DNA of 64,000 nucleotides from Xanthomonas translucens pv. cerealis (GTDB lineage Bacteria > Pseudomonadota > Gammaproteobacteria > Xanthomonadales > Xanthomonadaceae), in assembly GCF_006838285.1 (NCBI RefSeq), contig NZ_CP038228.1:2356001-2420000 (forward strand), given 5' to 3'. Under the pieces are notes generated by a model. The model had not been told where the DNA came from and did no database searches. It worked only from the letters and a program-made list of their open reading frames with translations. Each line of letters starts with the position of its first letter. The first letter of the stretch is position 1. A program made the position numbers and the translations under genes. Shown piece by piece: positions 10,409 to 21,325 of this stretch.

Positions 10409-13117
10409 TCACAGTGTGCGCTGCACTTCGATGCGCTCGAAGCACTCGATCTGGTCGCCCGGCTTGACGTCGTTGTAGGCCTTCACGCCGATACCGCACT
10501 CGGTGCCGTTGCGCACCTCGTCGACGTTCTCCTTGAAGCGGCGCAGCGATTCCAGCTCGCCTTCGAACACCACGGTGTTGTCGCGCAGCACGCGGATCGG
10601 CTTGTTGCGCTTGACCACCCCCTCGATGACCATGCAGCCGGCGACCGCGCCGAACTTGGAGCTGCGGAACACGTCACGCACCTGGGCGGTACCGATGATC
10701 TCTTCGCGGATTTCCACGCCGAGCAGACCGGACGCCACCTGCTTCACCTGGTCGATCACGTCGTAGATGATCGAGAAGTAGCGCAGGTCCACGCCGTTGG
10801 TTTCGATGATGCGCCGCGCCGAAGCATCCGCACGCACATTGAAGCCGATCACCGTGGCCTTGGAGGCCAGCGCCGAGTTCGCATCGGACTCGGTGATGCC
10901 GCCGACGCCGGAGTGGATCACGTTGATGCGGATCTGCTCGTTGGACAGCGCCACCAGCGACTGCTTCAGCGCTTCCACCGAACCCTGCACGTCGGCCTTG
11001 ATCACCAGGTTCAGCGACAGCTGGCCTTCGCCCTTGCCGAGCTGCGACATGATGTCTTCCATGCGGCTGCCCGCCGAGGACACCAGGCGCGACTCGCGGC
11101 GCTTGGCCTCGCGCTGCTGCGCCACGTCCTTGGCCAGGCGCTCGTCGTCGACCACGACGAAGTCGTCGCCGGCATCCGGCACGCCGGACAGACCCAGCAC
11201 CTGCACCGGAATCGACGGACCCGCCTCGGCAGGCTGGCCGCCGGTCTCGTCGAACAGCGCACGCACGCGGCCGTACTGCACGCCGCACACCAGGTAGTCG
11301 CCACGCTTCAGGCTGCCCTGCTGCACCAGCACCGTCGCCACCGGGCCACGGCCCTTGTCCAGCGAGGATTCGATCACCACGCCGCTGGCGCGGCCATCGA
11401 ACACCGCCTTCAGTTCCAGCACTTCGGCCTGCAGCGAGATCGCGTCGAGCAGCGTGTCGATGCCTGCGCCGGTCTTGGCCGAGACTTCGACAAACTGGGT
11501 GTCGCCACCGAATTCTTCGGCGACCACGTCCTGCGAGAGCAGTTCGTTCTTGACCCGCAGCGGATCGGCGCCGGGCTTGTCGATCTTGTTGACCGCCACG
11601 ATCAGCGGCACGCCGGCCGCCTTGGCGTGCTTGACCGCCTCGATCGTCTGCGGCATCACGCCGTCGTCGGCCGCCACCACCAGCACCACGATATCGGTCA
11701 GCTTGGCGCCGCGCGCGCGCATGGAGGTGAAGGCCGCATGGCCCGGGGTATCCAGGAAGCTGATGACGCCGCGATCGGTTTCGACATGGTACGCGCCGAT
11801 GTGCTGGGTGATGCCGCCGGCTTCGCCCGAGGCGACCTTGGTGCGGCGGATGTAGTCCAGCAGCGAGGTCTTGCCGTGATCGACGTGGCCCATGATGGTG
11901 ACCACCGGCGGACGCGAGCGCTTCTCGCCCTGCTCGTCCTCGGTATGCGCCAGCAGCGCGTCCTCGGCGTCGGCACTGCCCGCGCGTACCGGCTTGTGGC
12001 CGAGCTCTTCGGTGATCAGCGCCGCGGTGTCGTGGTCGATGGACTGGGTGATGGTGGCCATCACGCCCATCTTGAACAGCGCCTTGACCACGTCGCCGCC
12101 CTTCAGCGCGAGCTTCTGCGCCAGGTCGGCCACGGTGATGGTCTCGCCGATCGCCACTTCGCGCACCACCGGTGCGGTCGGACGCTCGAAGCCATGCGCG
12201 CCGCCGCCGCTGCGCGAGGGCTCGGGCTGGCGGCGACCGCCGCTGTTGCCGCCGCGCGGCTTGCCGCGCACGTTGGAACGGCGCGCGCGATCGGCGGCGG
12301 ACAGGTGCAACTGGCCGGCGAAGCGGCTGGTGCTGTCGTCGTCCTCGACGCCGGCGACCATCACGTGCGAGCCGCGGGTCTTGTGCTTGTTGCCGGTGTT
12401 GTTGCGGTCGTCGCTACGCGGCGCGGCCGGCTTCGGCGGATGGTGCGGCGCGCTGGCCGGACGCGGCGCGCGCGGCGCGGCGGCGGCGGCGGCACCGGTG
12501 CCAGCACCGGGATTCGGTGTCGCAGCGGGCGCAGGCGCGGCGGCAGCGGCCGGCGGCGCCGACTCGGCTTCCACGGCAGCCTTGCGCTCGGCTTCCACGC
12601 GGTCGCGCGCATCCTGCTCGGCCTGGCGCTTGCGCTGGATTTCCTCGGCGCGCGCACGGTCCTGCTCGGCGAGCTTCTGCTGTTCAGCCAGATTGCGCTG
12701 CTTGGAGGCTTCCAGCTTGCGCAGGATCTCGGCGCGCTCGTCATCCACCCGTCCGCCCGAGGACATACCCGCACGCTCGGCAGCCAGATCCTCGGCCGTC
12801 TTCACGTAGGTACGCTTCTGCCGGACCTCGACGTTGACCGTGGTCTTGCTGCGACCGGCGCTGACCGTCACTTCCTGCAGCTTGCGCCGGTTCAGGGTGA
12901 TCTTCTTCGGCGCGGCCGGGGCTTCTTCCTCGACCGGCTTGTCGGTCTTGCCGTGGGTACGGCGCAGGAAGCCGAGCAGCTTCATCTTTTCGGTACTGGT
13001 CACGACCTGGTCGGGACCGCTGAACTTCATTCCGGCCTCGGCCAGTTGAACCAGCAGTTTATCGACCGGCGTATTCACCAGTTCGGCCAGCTTGCGGATG
13101 GTGGTTTGCTGCGACAT
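10409..13117 (-). CDS. infB: Translation initiation factor IF-2
   Basis: 902 residues. The first about 55 residues form the IF2-N domain ([20 protein letters not shown]), followed by a long Ala/Pro/Glu/Arg-rich linker that includes a charged coiled-coil-like part ([19 protein letters not shown]). The GTPase core has [15 protein letters not shown] (G1), DTPGHAAF (G3) and NKIDKPGAD (G4). C-terminal domains that bind fMet-tRNA follow. IF-2 brings initiator tRNA to the 30S subunit. It lies behind nusA in the usual operon. A short hairpin (13175-13193, GCCCTGA/TCAGGGC) sits in the nusA-infB gap. Confidence 0.98.
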   Translation of the reverse strand: MSQQTTIRKLAELVNTPVDKLLVQLAEAGMKFSGPDQVVTSTEKMKLLGFLRRTHGKTDKPVEEEAPAAPKKITLNRRKLQEVTVSAGRSKTTVNVEVRQKRTYVKTAEDLAAERAGMSSGGRVDDERAEILRKLEASKQRNLAEQQKLAEQDRARAEEIQRKRQAEQDARDRVEAERKAAVEAESAPPAAAAAPAPAATPNPGAGTGAAAAAAPRAPRPASAPHHPPKPAAPRSDDRNNTGNKHKTRGSHVMVAGVEDDDSTSRFAGQLHLSAADRARRSNVRGKPRGGNSGGRRQPEPSRSGGGAHGFERPTAPVVREVAIGETITVADLAQKLALKGGDVVKALFKMGVMATITQSIDHDTAALITEELGHKPVRAGSADAEDALLAHTEDEQGEKRSRPPVVTIMGHVDHGKTSLLDYIRRTKVASGEAGGITQHIGAYHVETDRGVISFLDTPGHAAFTSMRARGAKLTDIVVLVVAADDGVMPQTIEAVKHAKAAGVPLIVAVNKIDKPGADPLRVKNELLSQDVVAEEFGGDTQFVEVSAKTGAGIDTLLDAISLQAEVLELKAVFDGRASGVVIESSLDKGRGPVATVLVQQGSLKRGDYLVCGVQYGRVRALFDETGGQPAEAGPSIPVQVLGLSGVPDAGDDFVVVDDERLAKDVAQQREAKRRESRLVSSAGSRMEDIMSQLGKGEGQLSLNLVIKADVQGSVEALKQSLVALSNEQIRINVIHSGVGGITESDANSALASKATVIGFNVRADASARRIIETNGVDLRYFSIIYDVIDQVKQVASGLLGVEIREEIIGTAQVRDVFRSSKFGAVAGCMVIEGVVKRNKPIRVLRDNTVVFEGELESLRRFKENVDEVRNGTECGIGVKAYNDVKPGDQIECFERIEVQRTL

Positions 13118-13209
13118 TCGGATCCTATGATCTGGTTGGCGCCCCCTCGCGTGCGAAGGTAGCGCGGATTCTAAGCCCTGATCGGTTCAGGGCGGCATTC
13201 ATCGCTGAC

Positions 13210-14721
13210 TCATTCGCCGCGTTCCAATCGGGCGATCTCCTCGGCACGGGCTGCCAGGATGAGCGCAGCGGCGCGCTCCTGGTCCACATCCTCGATGCCG
13301 AATTCAAGAATTTCATCCGCAGCCAGATCCGACAGGTCCTCGCTGGTGCGCACGCCATGGCTGGCAAGCGCGTAGGCGGTGGCCTCGTCCATGCCTTCCA
13401 GCGACAGCAGATCCGCCGCCGGCACGCCGCTGTCGTCGCTTTCCTCGGCGGCCAGCGCCTCGTTAAGCAACGCATCGCGCGCGCGGGCCCGCAGCTCCTC
13501 GACGATGTCCTCGTCGAAACCTTCCACCGCCAGCAACTCGCCGACCGGCACGTAGGCGATTTCCTCGACCGAGTTGAAGCCCTCGGCGACCAGGATCGCG
13601 GAGATTTCCTCGTCCACTTCCAGCTTGTCCATGAACAGCTGGCGGGCGACGGCCTGCTCGGCCTCGGACTTGGCCGCGACCTGCTCGGCGGTCATCACGT
13701 TGAGCTGCCAACCGGTCAGGCGGCTGGCCAGGCGCACGTTCTGCCCGCCCTTGCCGATCGCCTGCGCCAACCGATCTTCGGCCACCGCCAGATCCATCGA
13801 ATGCTTTTCCTCATCGACGATGATCGACTGCACTTCGGCCGGCGCCATCGCGTTGATGACGAAATTGGCCGGGTTGTCGTTCCACAACACGATGTCCACG
13901 CGCTCGCCGTTGAGCTCGTTGGACACCGCCTGCACGCGCGAACCGCGCATGCCGATGCAGGCGCCGATCGGATCGGTGCGGGTGTCGTGCGCCAGCACCG
14001 CGATCTTGGCGCGGTCGCCCGGATCGCGCGCGCAGGCCTTGATCTCGACCAGGCCCTGGCCCACTTCCGGCACTTCCAGCTTGAACAGCTCGATCATGAA
14101 TTCCGGCGCGGCGCGGCTGATGAACAGCTGCGGGCCGCGCGGCTCCGAGCGCACTTCGGCCAGATAGCCGCGCACGCGGTCGCCGGCGCGCAGCACGTCG
14201 CGCGGGATGCCCTTGTCCTTGGGAATGAAGGCCTCGGCGTTGCCGCCCAGATCGACATAGATGTTGCCGCGCTCGGCGCGCTTGACCACGCCGGTGACCA
14301 GCTCGCCGATGCGGTCCTTCCACGCGTCCACCACCTGCTGGCGCTCGGCCTCGCGCACACGCTGCACGATCACCTGCTTGGCGGCCTGCGCGGCGATGCG
14401 CCCGAAATCCGGGTTCTCGATCTGCTCTTCGATGTAGTCGCCGACGTCCACGCCCTCGGCTTCGTCGACCGCGTCCATCAGGCGGATCTGTCGGTCCGGC
14501 GATTCCATCACCACGTCGTCGGCCACCACTTCCCAGCGGCGGTAGGTTTCGTAATTGCCGTCCTTGTGATCGATGGTGACGCGCGTCAGCACGTCCTGAT
14601 CGGGGTAGCGCTTCTTCGCCGCCGAGGCCAGGGCGGCCTCGATCGCGTCGAAGATCACTTCGCGCGGCACGCCCTTTTCGTTGGCGACCGCGTCGACTAC
14701 CAGCAACAGTTCCTTGCTCAT
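13210..14721 (-). CDS. nusA: Transcription termination/antitermination factor NusA
   Basis: 503 residues, full length. The N-terminal RNA polymerase-binding domain starts [18 protein letters not shown]1 ([18 protein letters not shown]), KH1 and KH2 domains ([32 protein letters not shown]) follow. Two C-terminal acidic helix-hairpin repeats close the protein, as in E. coli. NusA controls pausing, termination and antitermination. Its ATG overlaps the rimP stop by four bases (ATGA), so the two are probably translationally coupled. Confidence 0.98.
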   Translation of the reverse strand: MSKELLLVVDAVANEKGVPREVIFDAIEAALASAAKKRYPDQDVLTRVTIDHKDGNYETYRRWEVVADDVVMESPDRQIRLMDAVDEAEGVDVGDYIEEQIENPDFGRIAAQAAKQVIVQRVREAERQQVVDAWKDRIGELVTGVVKRAERGNIYVDLGGNAEAFIPKDKGIPRDVLRAGDRVRGYLAEVRSEPRGPQLFISRAAPEFMIELFKLEVPEVGQGLVEIKACARDPGDRAKIAVLAHDTRTDPIGACIGMRGSRVQAVSNELNGERVDIVLWNDNPANFVINAMAPAEVQSIIVDEEKHSMDLAVAEDRLAQAIGKGGQNVRLASRLTGWQLNVMTAEQVAAKSEAEQAVARQLFMDKLEVDEEISAILVAEGFNSVEEIAYVPVGELLAVEGFDEDIVEELRARARDALLNEALAAEESDDSGVPAADLLSLEGMDEATAYALASHGVRTSEDLSDLAADEILEFGIEDVDQERAAALILAARAEEIARLERGE

Positions 14722-15344
14722 TCTTTCGCTCCGCGCGCAGCCTTGTCGGCCGCCGGTTCGTTGGATGGTTTCTTATTGGGTTTTGCGGTCTTGCCGGCCG
14801 GCTTGGGAACCTTGCCCGGCGGCTTGGGCGACTTGCCCGGCTTGGTCGGCGCCAGGCCCAGCGCCGCCCAGTCGGGCAGGATCCGCGCCTTGTCGATATT
14901 GTCGAAGTCCACCGCCAGTTCGGCGCCGTCGACCTCGAACACGATGCGGCCGGCGTCCACGTCCGCGTGGGCGATGCGCCCCTGCAGGCGCCGGCGACCC
15001 TGCTGCGGCAGCTTCAACACCACCTTGGCCGACTCGCCCTGGTGGCGCGCGAACTGCGCGGCGGTGAACAGCAGACGGTCCACGCCGGGCGAGGACACTT
15101 CCAGCGTGTAGTTGCCGCTGATCGGATCTTCCACGTCCAACTGCGCCGACACTTCGCGGCTGACCCGCTCGCAATCGTCGATGTTGACGATGCGCTCGGG
15201 CTGTTCGGCCAGCGGCACATCGATATACAGGCGCAGCGTGGCGGAGCCTGGGGCCGGCAGGTATTCCGCCCCCAGCAGTTCCAGGCCCAACGCGTCCACG
15301 GTCGGGCCCAGCAGATTCGCGATTTCGTTTGCCTTGTCGCTCAC
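14718..15344 (-). CDS. rimP: Ribosome maturation factor RimP
   Basis: Start taken as GTG at 15344 ([16 protein letters not shown]), which has AAGGCAGG upstream; a longer frame to 15485 would add unconserved sequence. 208 residues. Core motifs: [52 protein letters not shown]. It is needed for 30S assembly. The last about 50 residues are a Lys/Pro/Ala-rich tail with repeated PGK/KPPGK units, longer than in E. coli and probably disordered. First protein gene after the initiator tRNA. Confidence 0.96.
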   Translation of the reverse strand: MSDKANEIANLLGPTVDALGLELLGAEYLPAPGSATLRLYIDVPLAEQPERIVNIDDCERVSREVSAQLDVEDPISGNYTLEVSSPGVDRLLFTAAQFARHQGESAKVVLKLPQQGRRRLQGRIAHADVDAGRIVFEVDGAELAVDFDNIDKARILPDWAALGLAPTKPGKSPKPPGKVPKPAGKTAKPNKKPSNEPAADKAARGAKE

Positions 15345-15410
15345 AGCCTGCCTTGCATCTGAATGAAGAAAATTCGGTCCTGGCGGTTTTTCCGGACCCC
15401 GGAAACGACG

Positions 15411-15430
15411 AAGGGCCCGTTGGGCCCCTT
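15411..15430 (-). other. GC-rich hairpin in the tRNA-fMet to rimP leader
   Basis: AAGGGGCCC-aac-GGGCCCTT-type inverted repeat in the 206-base gap between the tRNA and rimP. No T tract follows, so a processing or attenuation hairpin is as likely as a terminator. It may separate mature tRNA from the downstream mRNA. Confidence 0.45.
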
Positions 15431-15550
15431 GTCCGGTACGACTCCGGTCACGCTGGATTCCGGTTGCAAAGACGGGAACATGCATCTTCGCGAAGCCCAG
15501 ATTTCCCTACCGCAGGCAACCGGTGAACTGGTTGCCGCCGTAGACAAATA

Positions 15551-15627
15551 TGGTAGCGGGGGCAGGATTTGAACCTGCGACCTTCGGGTTATGAGCCCGA
15601 CGAGCTGCCAGACTGCTCCACCCCGCA
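15551..15627 (-). tRNA. Initiator tRNA-fMet (CAT)
   Basis: A 77-base cloverleaf including an encoded CCA end. Anticodon CAT lies in a stem with three consecutive G-C pairs (GGG-CTCATAA-CCC), the hallmark of initiator tRNA. The acceptor stem pairs GCGGGG with CCCCGC, leaving position 1 (T) opposite position 72 (T) unpaired. An unpaired 1-72 position is required for formylation; E. coli has C1-A72. It heads the rimP-nusA-infB operon, as metY does in E. coli. Confidence 0.97.
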
Positions 15628-15638
15628 GCAGAAGCGGA

Positions 15639-15667
15639 ATTATGAAGAATCAGCGCGATGATTGCAA
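15639..15667 (-). promoter_or_regulatory. Sigma-70 promoter for tRNA-fMet/rimP-nusA-infB
   Basis: Minus strand: TTGCAA (15667-15662), exactly 17 bases, then CATAAT (15644-15639), 11 bases before the tRNA 5' end. Near-consensus boxes, correct spacing and position make this the likely main promoter of the cluster. Confidence 0.85.
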
Positions 15668-15770
15668 GCCCTGATTTTCATCCGACCCGGTGGCGATGCC
15701 GCCGGTCTTCGAGCGATATGATAACCGCAAGCGACCGAAAGCGGAAGACCGATAGCATCCATCGATGCAC

Positions 15771-15804
15771 AAACGACAACGCCGCCAGCGCGGCGGCGTT
15801 GTCG
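15771..15804 (-). terminator. Terminator of the nuo operon
   Basis: CGACAACGCCGCC-agcgc-GGCGGCGTTGTCG is a perfect 13-pair stem (15774-15804) about 34 bases past the nuoN stop. On the minus strand it is followed by TTTGTG. It separates nuo from the tRNA-fMet promoter. Confidence 0.8.
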
Positions 15805-15837
15805 CAAACAGCTTGAAAACAGCGCTTTGGCGCGCGC

Positions 15838-17319
15838 TCAGGCCAGATGCGCGAAGGCGCGCTGGCACCACGCCATCAGCGGACTCCAGGCCAGGCCCAG
15901 TGCCAGCAGACCGATCGCATTGACCCCGAGCACCACGCCGAGCACGCGGTCGTCGTTGGTCGGCAACGGTTCGCCGACCGGCTCGTCGAAATACATCACC
16001 TTGATCACGCGCAGGTAGTAGAACGCGCCGATCACCGCGCACAGCACCGACAGGATCGCCAGGCCGGTCCACCACAGGTTGTCGGTCGGCACCGCGAGCA
16101 CCGCACCGAGCACCGCCAGCTTGGCCCAGAAGCCCAGGAACGGCGGTACACCGGCCAGCGAGGCCATGATGCACAGCACCAGCAGCGCCATCCAAGGGTT
16201 ACGCGCGTTCAGGCCCTTGAAGTCGTCGATGTGCTCGGCCTCGAACCCCTTGCGCGACATCGCGATGATCGCGCCGAACGAGGCGGTGGACATGACCGAA
16301 TAGCAGATCGCATAGAACAGCGCTGCCGCATAGCCGCGCTCGCCGCCGCCGGCCACGCCCAGCAACAGAAAGCCGATGTGCGAGACGGTCGAGTACGCCA
16401 GCATGCGCTTGAGGTTGCTCTGCGCCAGCGCCATCAGGTTGCCGACCAGCAGCGACAGCGCCGCCAGCCCGCCGATCACCCAATGCCACTGCTCGGCCAG
16501 CGGGCCGACGCCCACTTCCAGCAGCCGGTAGGCCATGCCGAACGCGGCCAGCTTGGATGCCGAGCTGATGAACAGCGCGACCGGCGCCGGCGCGCCCTGG
16601 TAGACGTCGGGCAGCCACATGTGGAACGGCGCGGCGCCGAGTTTGAAGGCAACGCCGGCGATCATGAAGATGGTGCCGGTCAGCAGCAGCGTGCGCTCCT
16701 GGGTGGATCCGATCGCCTCATGGATGCCGGCCAGGCTCAGCGTGCCGGTGGCGCCGTAGATCAGCGACATGCCGTACAGCAGCAGGCCGGAGGCCAACGA
16801 GCCGAGCACGATGTACTTCATCGCCGCTTCGGTTGCCATGCCGTTGTCGCGGTTCGACGCGACCAGCGCGTACGAGCACAGCGCCAGCAGTTCCAGGCCC
16901 AGGTACACCATCAGCAGGCTGCCGGCCGAGACCAGGATCATCATGCCGACCGTGGCGAACAGCACCAGCACCGGGATCTCGCCCTGGTACAGCTTGCGCT
17001 CGCGCAGGTAGCTCCAGCCGTAGATCAGGGTCAGCGCGCTGAGTCCGACGATCACCGTCTTCATCACGTCGGCGGCGGCGTCGCGCACGAACATGCCGTT
17101 GAACACTTCGCCCTGCCCGCCCACACCGGCCAGCAGCATCGCGAACACCGCGACCAGGATCGCCACCGAGACGATGTGAATCCAGGCCTTGTTGCGCTCG
17201 CTGACGAACAGATCGAGCATCAGCAGGGCGAAGGCGCCGGCGGTCAGCACCAGCTCGGGGAGCAGGGGCGGCAGGTCGACGGCGGTCAGGGGCAGCAGCG
17301 CAGGGGTGGTCATCATCAA
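15838..17319 (-). CDS. nuoN: NADH-quinone oxidoreductase subunit N
   Basis: 493-residue integral membrane antiporter-like subunit of complex I. It is hydrophobic throughout, about 14 helices, with the proton-channel motif region (NLMALAQSNLKRMLAYSTVSHIGF) typical of NuoL/M/N. Three ATG codons stand in a row at the start (MMMTT), so the exact start among them is open. It is the last gene of nuoABCDEFGHIJKLMN and is followed by a strong terminator. Confidence 0.97.
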   Translation of the reverse strand: MMMTTPALLPLTAVDLPPLLPELVLTAGAFALLMLDLFVSERNKAWIHIVSVAILVAVFAMLLAGVGGQGEVFNGMFVRDAAADVMKTVIVGLSALTLIYGWSYLRERKLYQGEIPVLVLFATVGMMILVSAGSLLMVYLGLELLALCSYALVASNRDNGMATEAAMKYIVLGSLASGLLLYGMSLIYGATGTLSLAGIHEAIGSTQERTLLLTGTIFMIAGVAFKLGAAPFHMWLPDVYQGAPAPVALFISSASKLAAFGMAYRLLEVGVGPLAEQWHWVIGGLAALSLLVGNLMALAQSNLKRMLAYSTVSHIGFLLLGVAGGGERGYAAALFYAICYSVMSTASFGAIIAMSRKGFEAEHIDDFKGLNARNPWMALLVLCIMASLAGVPPFLGFWAKLAVLGAVLAVPTDNLWWTGLAILSVLCAVIGAFYYLRVIKVMYFDEPVGEPLPTNDDRVLGVVLGVNAIGLLALGLAWSPLMAWCQRAFAHLA

Positions 17320-17350
17320 CTCTCTGGAATCATTTCGCTCGACGGCCCGA

Positions 17351-18853
17351 TTACAGCTTGCTGGTGGCGATCTGCGCCGCCAGCTTTGCGATCGAGGGCT
17401 CCATCAGGTCGGTCAGCGGTTTCGGATACAGGCCCAGGACCAGCACGCCCACCGCGAACACGCCCAGCACCAGCGCCTCGCGGCCGTTGATGTCCTTCAG
17501 CGCGGCCACGTGTGCGTTGGCCACTTCGCCGAAGAACACGCGCCGGTACAGCCACAGGGTATAGGCGGCGGTGATCACCAGGGTGGAGCCGGCGCCGACC
17601 GCGAGCAGCGGGTGCGCCTGGAAGCTGGCCATGATCACCATGAACTCGCCGACGAAACCGCTGGTACCCGGCAGGCCGGCATTGGCCATGAAGAACAGCA
17701 TCGCGAACGCGGCGAACCACGGCATCACGTTGGCCACGCCACCGTAGTCGGCGATGCGGCGGGTATGCATGCGGTCGTAGAGCACGCCGACGCAGGAGAA
17801 CATCGCGCCGGACACGAAGCCGTGCGAGATCATCTGCACCATCGCGCCCTGCAGGCCGAGCCGCGCCGCATCGGTGCTGCCGAAGCCGACCAAGGCGAAG
17901 GCGACGAAGATGCCCAGGGTGACGAAGCCCATGTGCGCAATCGACGAATACGCGATCAGCTTCTTCATGTCGTCCTGCACCAGCGCGACCAGACCGACGT
18001 AGATCACCGCGATCAGCGACAGCGCGATCACCAGCCAGGCCCATTCGTTGCTGGCGTCGGGCAGGATCGGCAGGTTGAAGCGCAGGAAGCCGTAGCCGCC
18101 GATCTTCAGCGCGATCGCGGCCAGGATCACCGAACCGGCGGTCGGCGCCTCGACGTGCGCGTCCGGCAGCCAGGTGTGCACCGGGAACATCGGCACCTTG
18201 ACCGCGAACGCGATCAGGAACGCGAAGAACAACCAGGTCTGTTCCTTGGAGGTCAGCGACAGCTGGTACAGGTCGGCGAGCTGAAAGCTGCCGCCCTTCA
18301 GGTACAGATAGATCAACCCGACCAGCATCAGCACCGAGCCGAGGAAGGTGTACAGGAAGAACTTGACCGCGGCGTAGATGCGGCGCGGGCCGCCCCAGAT
18401 GCCGATGATCAGGAACATCGGGATCAGCATCGCCTCGAAGAACACGTAGAACAGCATCGCGTCGGTGGCGGCGAAGATGCCGACGGTGACGCCTTCCAGG
18501 ATCAGGAACGCGGCCACGTACTGGTTGACCCGCTTTTCGATCGAGGTCCAGGCGCCGATCAGCGCCAGCACCGTGACCAGCGTGGTCAGCACGATCAGCG
18601 CCACCGCGATGCCGTCGGCGCCGAGGTTGTAGCCGATGTCGTAGGCGGGGATCCACGCATGGGTCTCGACGAATTGCAGCGCGTCGCTGGCGTAGTCGAA
18701 GCCGGTGAGCAGCGGGATGCTCAGCGCGAAGGTCAGCAACGCGACCAGCAGCGACGCCCAGCGCGCCGCCTTGGCGTCGCGCAGCGCGAGGATCAGCACG
18801 CCACCGAGGATCGGCAGCCAGATCAGGAGAGTAAGCAGGGGCCAGTTCGACAC
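17351..18853 (-). CDS. nuoM: NADH-quinone oxidoreductase subunit M
   Basis: 500-residue antiporter-like membrane subunit of complex I. Motifs include TWLPDAHVEAPTAGSVILA and DDMKKLIAYSSIAHMGF, which hold the conserved Glu/Lys/His residues of the proton path. It lies 20 bases after nuoL and before nuoN in the standard order. Full length and intact. Confidence 0.97.
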   Translation of the reverse strand: MSNWPLLTLLIWLPILGGVLILALRDAKAARWASLLVALLTFALSIPLLTGFDYASDALQFVETHAWIPAYDIGYNLGADGIAVALIVLTTLVTVLALIGAWTSIEKRVNQYVAAFLILEGVTVGIFAATDAMLFYVFFEAMLIPMFLIIGIWGGPRRIYAAVKFFLYTFLGSVLMLVGLIYLYLKGGSFQLADLYQLSLTSKEQTWLFFAFLIAFAVKVPMFPVHTWLPDAHVEAPTAGSVILAAIALKIGGYGFLRFNLPILPDASNEWAWLVIALSLIAVIYVGLVALVQDDMKKLIAYSSIAHMGFVTLGIFVAFALVGFGSTDAARLGLQGAMVQMISHGFVSGAMFSCVGVLYDRMHTRRIADYGGVANVMPWFAAFAMLFFMANAGLPGTSGFVGEFMVIMASFQAHPLLAVGAGSTLVITAAYTLWLYRRVFFGEVANAHVAALKDINGREALVLGVFAVGVLVLGLYPKPLTDLMEPSIAKLAAQIATSKL

Positions 18854-18873
18854 GTGTTCTTAGTCCGTACAGG

Positions 18874-21012
18874 TCAACGCCAGAAATGCATCAGCACGCC
18901 CAACAGGGCAATGAGACCGATGATCATCGCGAAGGCGTAGTGATAGAGGAAACCGGATTGCGTGCGACGCAGCAGATTGGCCGCCAGGTCGATCACGCGC
19001 GCGGTGCCGTTGACCATGACGCCGTCCACGACATGCGTATCCACCGCACGCGACACCTTGCCGAGGCCGAGACCGGCGCCGGCGAAGCCGTTGATCCAGA
19101 GCTTGTCGAAACCGTACTTGTTCTCCAGGATCCATACCGGCAGCGAGAACGTCTTGCGCGCCTTCGCCGCCAGCTCGGGCTTCCCCAGGTACAGGATCCA
19201 GGCCAGGGCGAAGCCGGCCAGGGTCAGGAAGAACGGCGGCTGGATCAGGCCGTGCAGCGCGAACGCGACCGGGCCATGGAACTCCTCGGCCAGCGCACCG
19301 ACGCTGTCGCGCGCCGGGTTGTAGAAGTCGATGATACCGCTGAAGAAACCGACCGCCTGGCCCTTGATCGCCACCGCGGCGTGATGCCCGGCCCAATCGG
19401 TGCCGAACAGCATTGGGCCGATGGTGAAGAAGCCGATCGCGATCGACGGGATCGCCAGCAGCACCAGCGGCACCGTCACCACCCACGGCGACTCGTGCGG
19501 CTCGTGCGCACCGTGGCCGTGGCCGTGGTCGTCGTGCGCATGCGTGGCGTGCGCGTCGGCATGCGCGCTGTCGTGGTGCGCGTGCGCGTCGTGCGCGTCG
19601 CGGAAGCGCTCCTCGCCGTGGAAAGTCAGGAACAGCAGGCGGAAACTGTAGAAGCTGGTGACCAGAACGCCGCCGAGCACCGCCCAGTAACCGTAGGTCG
19701 CGATCCAGTTGTGCGACGTATGCGCATGGTGCGCGGCCGCCTCGATGATCGTGTCCTTGGAATAGAAGCCGGCGAAGAACGGGGTGCCGACCAGCGCCAG
19801 GGTGCCGATCACGCTGGTCCAGTAGGTGACCGGCATGTACTTGCGCAGGCCGCCCATCTTGCGCATGTCCTGCTCATGGTGCATGCCGATGATCACCGAG
19901 CCGGCGGCCAGGAACAGTAGCGCCTTGAAGAAGGCGTGGGTCATCAGGTGAAACACCGCCGCCGAGTACGCCGACACGCCCAGCGCCACGGTCATGTAGC
20001 CCAGCTGCGACAGCGTCGAATAGGCGACCACGCGCTTGATGTCGTTCTGCACGATGCCGATCAGGCCGGTGAAGAACGCGGTGGTCGCGCCGACGAACAG
20101 CACGAAGTTCAGCGCGGTTTCCGACAGCTCGAACAGCGGCGACATGCGCGCCACCATGAAGATGCCGGCGGTGACCATGGTCGCGGCGTGGATCAGCGCC
20201 GAGATCGGGGTCGGGCCTTCCATCGAGTCGGGCAGCCACACGTGCAACGGCACCTGCGCCGACTTGCCCATCGCGCCGATGAACAGGCAGACGCAGATGA
20301 TCGTCGCCACGTTCCATGGGTGGCCCTGGAACAGCTGCACCTGGGCCAGGCCGCCGGCCGCCTCGCTGCCGAGCACGGCGGTGGCGTTGGCGAACACGGT
20401 GGAATAGTCCAGCGAGCCGAACCACAGCAGCACCCCGGCGATGCCGAGGATGAAACCGAAGTCGCCGACGCGGTTGACCAGGAACGCCTTCATGTTGGCG
20501 AACACCGCGCTCGGACGCTTGAACCAGAAACCGATCAGCAGGTACGACACCAGGCCCACCGCTTCCCAGCCGAAGAACAGCTGCAGGAAGTTGTTGCTCA
20601 TCACCAGGCTCAGCATCGAGAAGGTGAACAGCGAGATGTAGCTGAAGAAGCGCTGATAGCCCGGATCGTCGGCCATGTAACCGATGGTGTAGATGTGCAC
20701 CAGCAGCGACACGAAGGTCACCACCACCATCATCATCGCGGTCAGCCGATCGACCATGAAGCCGGCGTGCGCCGCGTAGTGGCCGACCTCGAAAAAGGTG
20801 TACAGGTTCTGGTTGAACGGCGCTGCGCCCTGCCCGACCAGCTGGTACAGGGTCCAGCACGACAGCGCGCAGCTGACCGCCACACCGAGGATGGTGACCA
20901 GTTGGGCGCCCTTGCGGCCGACCTGGCGGCCGAACAGGCCGGCGATGATGCTGCCGAACAGCGGTGCGAGCACCACGGCGATCAGCAGACTCTTGGAGAG
21001 AGTGATTTCCAT
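18874..21012 (-). CDS. nuoL: NADH-quinone oxidoreductase subunit L, with histidine-rich loop
   Basis: 712 residues, longer than the about 613 of E. coli. It has the family features (VHVWLPDSMEGPTPISALIH as VPLHVWLPDSMEGP, QNDIKRVVAYSTLSQLGYM) and the long C-terminal lateral helix. An insert of about 36 residues near positions 470-505 is extremely rich in His, Asp and Ala (HAHHDSAHADAHATHAHDD, then HGHGHG). It lies in a loop between membrane helices. Its role is not known; metal binding is a guess from composition. It sits between nuoK and nuoM. Confidence 0.96.
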   Translation of the reverse strand: MEITLSKSLLIAVVLAPLFGSIIAGLFGRQVGRKGAQLVTILGVAVSCALSCWTLYQLVGQGAAPFNQNLYTFFEVGHYAAHAGFMVDRLTAMMMVVVTFVSLLVHIYTIGYMADDPGYQRFFSYISLFTFSMLSLVMSNNFLQLFFGWEAVGLVSYLLIGFWFKRPSAVFANMKAFLVNRVGDFGFILGIAGVLLWFGSLDYSTVFANATAVLGSEAAGGLAQVQLFQGHPWNVATIICVCLFIGAMGKSAQVPLHVWLPDSMEGPTPISALIHAATMVTAGIFMVARMSPLFELSETALNFVLFVGATTAFFTGLIGIVQNDIKRVVAYSTLSQLGYMTVALGVSAYSAAVFHLMTHAFFKALLFLAAGSVIIGMHHEQDMRKMGGLRKYMPVTYWTSVIGTLALVGTPFFAGFYSKDTIIEAAAHHAHTSHNWIATYGYWAVLGGVLVTSFYSFRLLFLTFHGEERFRDAHDAHAHHDSAHADAHATHAHDDHGHGHGAHEPHESPWVVTVPLVLLAIPSIAIGFFTIGPMLFGTDWAGHHAAVAIKGQAVGFFSGIIDFYNPARDSVGALAEEFHGPVAFALHGLIQPPFFLTLAGFALAWILYLGKPELAAKARKTFSLPVWILENKYGFDKLWINGFAGAGLGLGKVSRAVDTHVVDGVMVNGTARVIDLAANLLRRTQSGFLYHYAFAMIIGLIALLGVLMHFWR

Positions 21013-21019
21013 CTACGGG

Positions 21020-21325
21020 TCAGCCCTTCAGCGAATCGACTTCGGCCACGTTGATCGTGTGGCGGGTACGGAACAGCGTCACCAGGATCGCGAGACCGAT
21101 GGCGGCCTCGGCCGCGGCCACGGTGAGGATGAAGAACACGAACAGCTGACCGGCGGGGTCGCCGAGCTGGCGCGAGAACGCCACGAAGTTGATGTTGACC
21201 GACAGCAGCATCAGCTCGATCGACATCAGCAGCACGATGACGTTCTTGCGGTTGAGGAAGATGCCGGCCAGGCTGATGCAGAACAGCACCGCGCCGAGCG
21301 CCAGCATATGGCCTAGGGAGATCAT
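21020..21325 (-). CDS. nuoK: NADH-quinone oxidoreductase subunit K
   Basis: 101 residues, three membrane helices, with the buried Glu residues of the family in [13 protein letters not shown] and [12 protein letters not shown]. Start ATG at 21325 overlaps the nuoJ stop by four bases, so coupling is likely. Part of the membrane arm of complex I. Confidence 0.97.
   Translation of the reverse strand: MISLGHMLALGAVLFCISLAGIFLNRKNVIVLLMSIELMLLSVNINFVAFSRQLGDPAGQLFVFFILTVAAAEAAIGLAILVTLFRTRHTINVAEVDSLKG

Noticed and set aside
10913..13162. 749-codon open frame opposite infB
   Set aside because: Antisense shadow; infB on the other strand has complete conserved motifs.
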